NCBI RefSeq assembly: GCF_023612255.1
Contig: NZ_CP063231.1
Coordinates: 912,001 to 976,000, forward strand
Length of the DNA stretch: 64,000 bases
From: Luteibacter flocculans
Lineage (GTDB): Bacteria > Pseudomonadota > Gammaproteobacteria > Xanthomonadales > Rhodanobacteraceae
Direction: 5' to 3'
Each line of letters starts with the position of its first letter. Positions within the stretch are counted from its first letter, which is position 1. The notes beneath the pieces are model-generated. The model saw only the letters and a program-made list of their open reading frames with translations. It searched no databases and had not been told where the DNA came from. This document shows, piece after piece, positions 58,074 to 64,000 of this stretch. Position numbers and translations under genes: made by a program.

Positions 58074-61000
58074 ATGACTTACCTGCCTTCCAAGAGACGT
58101 GCTCACCTGCTCGTGCTCGTTGCTGCTCTGGTGCCTGCGACGAGCGTCGCCAGCGCATCGGATCCTGCCTTGCGCAGGGACGCGGCGCAAACGGCGAACG
58201 CGAGCGATATGTCCGCGACACGCCAGCTTCCCGCATGGCCGCGCAGCCTGCCGTTCGCGACCGCCGACGACGAGCGGACGTTTCATGAGATCGCGCGCCA
58301 GGCGTCCCGGTTTCCTATTCCCAATCCGCGCCGAGTGGCGAAGGACATCATCAAGGAACGCTGGAACATCGATGGCGATGCATACGTGGTCGCTCATTTC
58401 GCCACGGCAGATCAACGCGCCCGCGAAACCCCCGACAACGTGATGTCCCTGATCGACGCGCTGATCAACGCCTTTCCCGATCATGATCGGCATGGCTGGT
58501 TCGCCGAACTGTCTGACACGGTGGGTGGCCTGAACGGTGGCGGCGCGGCGAGTCCCGGCATCGTCGCTACGGTCGTGCACCTCGTGCACGGCAAGAACGC
58601 CGCGGACGTCTTCTCGACGCTTGGCAAGTTGCTGTGGAGCAGGACCGGCCCTGGATATATCTACAACACGTTTTTCGCGAAGGGCAACGTCATTGAAACC
58701 GTCCGCGAGGATCGCCGCCCGTTGGATGAGGCGTTTGGCATCTACAAGGTCGGCGGTTTCGATGCGGGCCACGCCAGTCCGATCCTGCTCTCGCAGTTGG
58801 TGGAATCTTTCGCCGCGCCCGGCACGTTCTCGGAACTGCCGTACGTCAGCCGGTTGAAGGCCAAGCTGGATGCGTACTGGGCCCGAACCCGCGCCGATTG
58901 GCCCTTGCTGGCGCGTTACGAGTTCGTCATGCAGGCGCGGCATGCGCGCGACACGGGCCTGCTTACCGAGGCGCAATACGGAGCCGTCATGCAGGCCGCA
59001 GCGTCGCAGGTCCCCTTGAACGGTCCGGTGACTCTCGAACAATTGCGGAAGTCTTCGCCCAGCGCAGGTCGCGCTCGTCGCTTCGATATCAACGGTTATG
59101 CGGCAAGCGACCTTATCCGGTTCTTCGCCCCGGACAAGAGCGAAATCATGTACATGCCGGGCGAGACGCCGCGCTTCGTGGTCGTCCGTGACGAGGCCGC
59201 GCTTCGCCAATGGACGCTGACGCAAGCGAAGGACCCGGCGAAGGCGACCCGCCTGCTTGCGCATTTCGGCGAGTGGGAGAGTCAGGACAGCTTGTTCTGG
59301 ACGGGCGTCAAGCACGGCCTGGAAGATCTCGCCACCGGCCGTTGGCAGGCCGATGGCGGCACGGTGGATCATGCAGAAACGGCGATCAGCGGCGACGTGT
59401 TCGAGGCCATGCGTATGCAGGCCGAAGAGCGTCTGAGCGAGGATGCGAAGTTGCAGGCCAGCACGGCATGGGATGCGTGGCGAACCCGGATCAATCGTAC
59501 GGCGACGCTGGTCGCGCCGCTGGGCTATGTGCCCATCCTGGCCATTCCCGTGCAGATCGCCACGGGACTCGCCGGTGTCGGAACGGGCATCGAACAGGCC
59601 ATCGACGGCCGGACCGAAGCGGAGAGGGCTGGCGGCGTGGAGCAGGTCGTTTCCACGGTCGTGACCAACGTACCGCTGGGCGCGGTGTTTGGGCATGAGA
59701 TGCGGACCGGGAAAGACGACACGGCAAGCAATGAGGCGCGGCCATCGTTCGTTCGTCCGCAACGCGTCCACGGAAAGATCGGCTATCCCCTGGGGCCCAC
59801 GCGTCCGCCCTCCTGGCGGGCGGAGAGGGTGAATCGCGTCTTTGCGCGAGACGACGGCAGCACGGGCTTCTGGGCGGCAGACGAGGTGCGGCGGCACACC
59901 CGTCGGGCGGTTCCGCGCTATTCGATGCACCTTGGCGACGGCACCTTCGCCCACAATCACCAGATCTACGTGCCTTTGCGCGTTTCGTCCACCGCACGTT
60001 ATGCGCAGCTCGTTCATGCTGGCAGGGGCTATCGGATGGCCTTGGCCGACGGCAGCCCCGGTCCGCTGATCGAGCGCGGATACGACGGATTCTGGAGGCT
60101 TGCCGACGTTGCCGACAACTACCTGCCTGGTAGTGTGCTCGCGCACCGGGTGGCGAACATGTTCACAACCGACCCGCGCGTGCTCACTCGCGCTGCGGAA
60201 GTGCTGGAACAATTCGGCGTGTCCGAATCCGGGCCCCTGGTGACGGGCATCGGGGCGAATGCGGACATCGCGGATCCCTTGATACGGCTGAGTGTGGGAC
60301 ACGGATTCATCGAGACATTGTCCGCCCGCCTGCGCGATCCGACGGCAAGGACGTGGACCCTTTCCGAGTTGCGGATCGTCGCTCCCATCCTTGCCGAGCA
60401 GACGCGCCGTGCCCTCGCCGTGTTCCGTGGCGATCACAGCCTTGCCTTTGCCGTGCTGCCCGACGGCAACGAGGTGGCGCAAGAAGACGTTCCGGACACG
60501 GCACTCTTGGTGGAACGCCGTGGCGACGCCTATGTCGTGCTCGGTCCTCGGCTTCCGGACAGCGGGTTTCGCTATGCCTCGTTGTTTGAGGCCGTGGAGC
60601 GACAGCGTCCGCAGTTCGGAGTGCCGGTGCAAATGGGGGATGGGGCGCAGCGCGAGCACGCCTTCCGTACCATGCTGGCCGATCGGATCGATGCCACGTC
60701 CAACCGCGTTCAACTCGAGCGTATGCATCGGTCCTGGATCGGTTCCCTTCCCATGCCTCACCAGCAGATCGTCTTGTTGATGCGTATCTCGCGGCTGAGG
60801 TATGCCCTGGCGCACGAACCCGCGTCGCTCACGCCAGAAGAGATACGACAGATCGATGAGGTGCGCGACCTCTTGCCCGATACGCTGCCACCCGGCGTGA
60901 TGGACTCGCGCTTGCTGGCAGCGGGGGTACTGAGTCGGATTGCCGAACGACAGAGCGCGCTGCTGCCTCCCGCGCTGGAATACCTGACGGTCCAGGATCC

Positions 61001-62348
61001 GGCCGTCCTGGCAAGGATGGGGTCACAAGCCGACGACGATCTTGGGATGCAAGGCCGTTACTACGCCCGGCTACGGCATCTGGACGGCCGCACGCAGCTC
61101 GTCGAGATATCCCCGGATGCGCGCGCCGTCGGCTACGAGGTGCTTGCACAAGGAGACGGTACGCATCGCTCGACCGGTCGGTACGTCGTCGAGCGAGACG
61201 GCGTATGGCGTCCTGAGACATCGCTCGCGGAAGGGCTTGCGGTCATGGATCCGGGCGAGTTCATCGCCACTTCCCTCGCGCTGACGGATGTCCTTCCGGC
61301 TGACATCTCGCGCGATCTGCCGAACGTGATGACTATCGCGGATGCCATCCCGCAGCCGCTTCTGCGTTTCTTCAGCCGGTCGCTCAGCGGCGCCGAGATC
61401 GCTCCCGACGGCGGGGTAGTGCTTACTGTTCGGCATCCCACCTCAGGGACTGCGCTGCGCTATGCGACGCATGTCGATCGAAACGGGCGACCGATCCCCG
61501 CCGCGCCGGCATTGATTCCCGTGACGAATCACTTACCTCCTCTTTCGGATGTTCATCTCAATCCCCGCGTGCCGATGGCGATGGACCTTCAGCTATCGTC
61601 GCGGCGTCCCCTCGATGTGGACACTTACGCCGAATTGTTCAGGACGGGGCAGCCCATCAGTGCTTTCATCGACATGGGGTTTGCCGACCTGCACGTCAGT
61701 GCCCTGATGACGACCCGAAGGCTGCGAGGCATGCTCCGAGAAGATGCGCACGTCGCCTTCGTGGGCAGCGCGGAGGATCATGTGTTCACGCTGATCATGC
61801 CTGCCGATGAAGGTGCCCTGCGGATGGCGGGGCCTGAGCAGGCCCTCGGCCGGCGGTTGGATGATTTGCCTGCGGGCACGATCATCGTGGACCCCATGTA
61901 TGGCATGGTGGCGAGCGCGGACCGCTACGCGACGTTGGTTCGCGAGGTGGCGCAGCGGTGGGATGCGTCCGGCCGGCAAATGATGCGAGTGGAACCGGAT
62001 GGGCACGAGTCGTCCGAGTCGCCCGTCGCCTTCACGGAGCGCATGCTGGCGGCGCCGGTGCGGGTCAATCTCTGGAATCCCGAGCATGACCCGATATCCG
62101 AGCGTCGCTATGTGGACTATGCGCTGCGACGACATGCGCGCGGGCTGACCGTGCGCCATCCGGGAAGGGATTGGCTGGCGACCCGGGAAGCCCGGCGGGA
62201 CTACATGGACTATTTCCGGCCCACGACCACGACGATACCGTTTGCCGACGACGCTCCGGCGGGTGATCCGAGCACGATAGGCCTGCGCGATCTGGCCGAG
62301 GCCGCCATTGCCGCCGGCCTGTCGCCGGTACACGGACCAGGTACCTAA
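58074..62348 (+). CDS. Giant exported protein, dermonecrotic toxin (DUF6543)-like, copy 3
   Basis: Protein of 1424 residues with a signal peptide (LLVLVAALVPATSVASA); I saw no cysteine anywhere in it. It has the same block order as copy 2: FPIPNPRRVAKDIIKERWNI, FPDHDRHGWFAELSD, LWSRTGPGYIYNTFFAKGN, DAYWARTRADWPLLARYEFV, DINGYAASDLIRFFAPDKSE, a hydrophobic region at about residues 470-545 (LVAPLGYVPILAIPVQIATG), QPLLRFFSRSLSGAEIAPDG, RRLRGMLREDAHVAFVG and NLWNPEHDPISERRYVDYAL. Late in the chain, DHVFTLIMP and GTIIVDPMYG recall the His and Asp segments of papain-like effector domains, but the catalytic Cys is absent. The start context AAGATGACTTACCTGCCTTC is the same as in copy 2. The activity is unknown. 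Confidence 0.75.
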   Translation: MTYLPSKRRAHLLVLVAALVPATSVASASDPALRRDAAQTANASDMSATRQLPAWPRSLPFATADDERTFHEIARQASRFPIPNPRRVAKDIIKERWNIDGDAYVVAHFATADQRARETPDNVMSLIDALINAFPDHDRHGWFAELSDTVGGLNGGGAASPGIVATVVHLVHGKNAADVFSTLGKLLWSRTGPGYIYNTFFAKGNVIETVREDRRPLDEAFGIYKVGGFDAGHASPILLSQLVESFAAPGTFSELPYVSRLKAKLDAYWARTRADWPLLARYEFVMQARHARDTGLLTEAQYGAVMQAAASQVPLNGPVTLEQLRKSSPSAGRARRFDINGYAASDLIRFFAPDKSEIMYMPGETPRFVVVRDEAALRQWTLTQAKDPAKATRLLAHFGEWESQDSLFWTGVKHGLEDLATGRWQADGGTVDHAETAISGDVFEAMRMQAEERLSEDAKLQASTAWDAWRTRINRTATLVAPLGYVPILAIPVQIATGLAGVGTGIEQAIDGRTEAERAGGVEQVVSTVVTNVPLGAVFGHEMRTGKDDTASNEARPSFVRPQRVHGKIGYPLGPTRPPSWRAERVNRVFARDDGSTGFWAADEVRRHTRRAVPRYSMHLGDGTFAHNHQIYVPLRVSSTARYAQLVHAGRGYRMALADGSPGPLIERGYDGFWRLADVADNYLPGSVLAHRVANMFTTDPRVLTRAAEVLEQFGVSESGPLVTGIGANADIADPLIRLSVGHGFIETLSARLRDPTARTWTLSELRIVAPILAEQTRRALAVFRGDHSLAFAVLPDGNEVAQEDVPDTALLVERRGDAYVVLGPRLPDSGFRYASLFEAVERQRPQFGVPVQMGDGAQREHAFRTMLADRIDATSNRVQLERMHRSWIGSLPMPHQQIVLLMRISRLRYALAHEPASLTPEEIRQIDEVRDLLPDTLPPGVMDSRLLAAGVLSRIAERQSALLPPALEYLTVQDPAVLARMGSQADDDLGMQGRYYARLRHLDGRTQLVEISPDARAVGYEVLAQGDGTHRSTGRYVVERDGVWRPETSLAEGLAVMDPGEFIATSLALTDVLPADISRDLPNVMTIADAIPQPLLRFFSRSLSGAEIAPDGGVVLTVRHPTSGTALRYATHVDRNGRPIPAAPALIPVTNHLPPLSDVHLNPRVPMAMDLQLSSRRPLDVDTYAELFRTGQPISAFIDMGFADLHVSALMTTRRLRGMLREDAHVAFVGSAEDHVFTLIMPADEGALRMAGPEQALGRRLDDLPAGTIIVDPMYGMVASADRYATLVREVAQRWDASGRQMMRVEPDGHESSESPVAFTERMLAAPVRVNLWNPEHDPISERRYVDYALRRHARGLTVRHPGRDWLATREARRDYMDYFRPTTTTIPFADDAPAGDPSTIGLRDLAEAAIAAGLSPVHGPGT

Positions 62349-62377
62349 GGACGCGCTAAGCTCGGGCCCAGGATAAT
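62345..62377 (+). promoter_or_regulatory. Candidate autoregulatory box and promoter of the two-component operon
   Basis: CTAAG-GACGCG-CTAAG is a direct repeat with 11-base period, similar to the CTTAAG-type boxes of PmrA/QseB response regulators. GATAAT at 62372-62377 fits a -10 box. The regulator GTG is at 62407. The stop codon of giant copy 3 (TAA, 62346-62348) lies inside the first half-site. Confidence 0.5.
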
Positions 62378-62406
62378 GGTTCATATCCGATGCCGAGTCT
62401 CTGCCC

Positions 62407-63072
62407 GTGCACATCATCCTTGTCGAAGACGACGTTCAGTTGGGCGAGGCGATTCGCCGGGCACTGGAGCGGCTGGCCTATACGATCAGCTGGTTCCGCG
62501 ACGGCAACGAGGCACTGCTCGCCTTGCGCGACCACGACGCGGATCTGGTCCTGCTCGACCTGGGTCTGCCGGGCAGGGACGGGATGGACGTGCTCACCGA
62601 AGCGCGGCGCCTGCGCGTGACCACGCCGGTGATCGTGATGTCGGCCCGCGATGCGCTGGACTCGCGCATCCGCGTGCTTGACGCAGGCGCGGACGATTAC
62701 CTCATCAAGCCGTTCCACCTGGACGAACTGGCGGCGCGTATTCGCTCCCTGGCCCGCCGCGCGAGGGGCGCCGCCGTCAACCGCCTCGAGGCGGGGGCGC
62801 TGAGCCTCGACCTCGGCACCTTCGACGTGACCTGGCACGGCGAGCGCGTGGAGCTGACCCGCCGCGAGTTCGCGCTGCTGCAGGCGCTCATGGAGCGTGC
62901 TGGCCGCATCGTTCGCCGTGAGTCGCTGGAGAATTCGCTGTACGGTCCTGACAACGTCATGAGCACGAGCGCGCTCGAGGTGCTGGTGCACTCGTTGCGA
63001 CGCAAGTTGAGCCACGGGGCGATTCAGACAGTACGCGGATTCGGCTACATGGTGCCCCGGGAACCGCAGTGA
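62407..63072 (+). CDS. OmpR/PhoB-family response regulator (QseB/PmrA-like)
   Basis: DNA-binding regulator of 221 residues. The receiver domain starts HIILVEDDVQLG, with the phosphorylated Asp51 in LVLLDLGLPGRDG and Lys101 in DDYLIKPF. The winged-helix domain contains LTRREFALLQALMERAGRIV and EVLVHSLRRKLSHGAIQTVRGFGYM. The start is a GTG at 62407, immediately before the first strand, and no nearby ATG is in frame. Its stop overlaps the GTG start of the sensor kinase (GTGA), so the pair is translationally coupled. Confidence 0.95.
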   Translation: MHIILVEDDVQLGEAIRRALERLAYTISWFRDGNEALLALRDHDADLVLLDLGLPGRDGMDVLTEARRLRVTTPVIVMSARDALDSRIRVLDAGADDYLIKPFHLDELAARIRSLARRARGAAVNRLEAGALSLDLGTFDVTWHGERVELTRREFALLQALMERAGRIVRRESLENSLYGPDNVMSTSALEVLVHSLRRKLSHGAIQTVRGFGYMVPREPQ

Positions 63073-64000
63073 CGGCGGCCAGCCTGCGCGCCCGCCTGCT
63101 TGTCCTCATCGTATGCGTGCTGGCGGCGGTGCTGGTGCCTCTGGGTTTCCTGAGTGCCCAGCACACGCTGGAGGAAGTGGACGAGCTTTCGGACGGCCGG
63201 CTGGCCCAGGCGGCGCGTACGTTGGAGGTACTCGTCGATCGCATCGGCGTGGAGCAGTTGCGTCAGCAGCGGGCCGCGCGCCTGCTCGTGCCCAGCGTGT
63301 CCAACCACCCGCAGGAACTGACCGTTCAGGGCCGTACGTTCGAGTCGGAAGTGGGATTCCAGGTATTCGATCGCGATGGCACGCTGTTGCTGGCCACGGA
63401 AAATCTGGCCGCGTTGCCGCGGACCCAGGCCACCGATGGAAGCTACGAGGACGTCCGCAAGGGCAAGTACGAGTGGCGCGTGTTCACCTTGATCAAGGAG
63501 GACGACGACATCGTCATCCGCGCGGGTGAGCGCTATGACAGCCGCAACGAGATCACGCGTGCCCTGTGGATCGAGCACGGTCTGCCGATGCTGTTGGGTC
63601 TGCCGTTGATGGCCTACCTCGTCGGCTGGGCCATCCGACGCGGCATGCGCCCGCTTGATGCCCTGGCCAAGGCGCTTTCGCGACGTGAGCCTGGCAGTCG
63701 CGAGCCTGTGCATCTGCGCGACGCGCCTACCGAACTGCAACCCGTGCTCGCGGCCCTGAACGAGCAGATCGGGCAGCTCGAAGAGGCGCTCGAACGTGAG
63801 CGACGCTTCAGCGCCGACGTGGCCCACGAACTGCGCACGCCCCTGGCCTCGACCATGATCAACCTGGAAGACGCCATGGCCTCCGCCCGCCCCGACGAAG
63901 CCGAGGCAGCACTGCAGGCGGCGCGGGAGTGTCTCGTCTCGCTGGCCCGCCGTACGGAACAGTTGCTGGCCCTGGCGCGTCTTGAGGCAGGTGCCGCGGC
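63069..64000 (+). CDS. Sensor histidine kinase, 3' end missing
   Basis: The first 310 residues are visible, so the gene is truncated by the window edge. A first transmembrane helix (LLVLIVCVLAAVLVPLGFL), a periplasmic sensor domain of about 130 residues (TFESEVGFQVFDRDGTLLLA), a second helix (LPMLLGLPLMAYLVGWAI), a HAMP-like linker and the dimerisation domain with the phosphorylated His253 in FSADVAHELRTPLAST can be seen; the ATPase domain lies outside. The order matches QseC/PmrB-type kinases with a 2CSK-like sensor. The start is a GTG overlapping the regulator stop. Confidence 0.93.
   Translation, partial: MTAASLRARLLVLIVCVLAAVLVPLGFLSAQHTLEEVDELSDGRLAQAARTLEVLVDRIGVEQLRQQRAARLLVPSVSNHPQELTVQGRTFESEVGFQVFDRDGTLLLATENLAALPRTQATDGSYEDVRKGKYEWRVFTLIKEDDDIVIRAGERYDSRNEITRALWIEHGLPMLLGLPLMAYLVGWAIRRGMRPLDALAKALSRREPGSREPVHLRDAPTELQPVLAALNEQIGQLEEALERERRFSADVAHELRTPLASTMINLEDAMASARPDEAEAALQAARECLVSLARRTEQLLALARLEAGAA

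Noticed and set aside
57474..60815. A 1113-residue antisense frame across giant copies 2 and 3
   Set aside because: It crosses two genes and their intergenic region in the opposite strand; shadow composition from high GC at third codon positions. A similar antisense frame lies over copy 2 alone (53492-55657).
43689..62348. The giant paralogs as RHS or filamentous-haemagglutinin/two-partner toxins
   Set aside because: There are no YD repeats, no haemagglutinin repeats, no TPS domain, no TpsB partner and no variable C-terminal tip with an immunity gene.

Overview
The window is high-GC, tightly packed gammaproteobacterial chromosome. Gene content and protein style (an AmiB-type amidase next to mutL, a methylcitrate cycle with PrpD, RapA, a Fiu-like receptor with PiuC, many intergenic palindromes) suggest Xanthomonadales, most likely the Rhodanobacteraceae (Luteibacter/Dyella type). 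This is inferred from the sequence and was not checked against a database. I saw no rRNA, tRNA, phage, insertion sequence or CRISPR array.

Bases 1-19,530 are mainly housekeeping genes. In order they are: a 5'-truncated cell-wall amidase, mutL, a DUF1684 protein, enoyl-CoA hydratase, an FKBP isomerase, a DUF1289/NUDIX/sulfurtransferase operon, a Gfo/Idh oxidoreductase, a POT peptide transporter, an SDR, a coupled phosphoesterase and lipid-kinase pair, a PAP2 phosphatase, a secreted esterase, and prpE-prpB-prpC for propionate catabolism. Bases 19,531-20,030 carry two intergenic palindrome families and a 15-bp minisatellite that appears to have grown from the end of one palindrome.

Bases 20,035-31,257 hold fadH behind a PsrA-like operator, then a five-gene export operon (22,392-26,416). 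That operon resembles the Pseudomonas Fap functional-amyloid system: a C39 peptidase, a coiled-coil plus beta-barrel outer-membrane transporter and three small exported proteins. The first exported protein is extremely Gly-rich, not FapC-like. An outer-membrane protein, a TerC family gene behind a yybP-ykoY (manganese) riboswitch, prpD (separated from prpBC) and an OmpA-family porin follow. Bases 31,775-43,441 carry a DUF3574 lipoprotein, a permease, gloA (with a hairpin over its ribosome binding site), a rhomboid protease, rapA, piuC with a Fur-boxed siderophore receptor, and an M13 metallopeptidase.

Bases 43,689-62,348 are dominated by three paralogous giant exported proteins of 1439, 1426 and 1424 residues that resemble the dermonecrotic-toxin/DUF6543 group. 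By eye, their mature parts contain no cysteine. The second and third are a tandem duplication that includes flanking DNA. A phosphatase/phospholipase C-type phosphoesterase, a Tat-exported multicopper oxidase and an M14 carboxypeptidase lie between the first and second copies. The window ends with an OmpR-type response regulator and a truncated sensor kinase. The probable binding box of their promoter overlaps the stop codon of the third giant gene, and a decayed duplicate of that box sits at the stop of the second copy.
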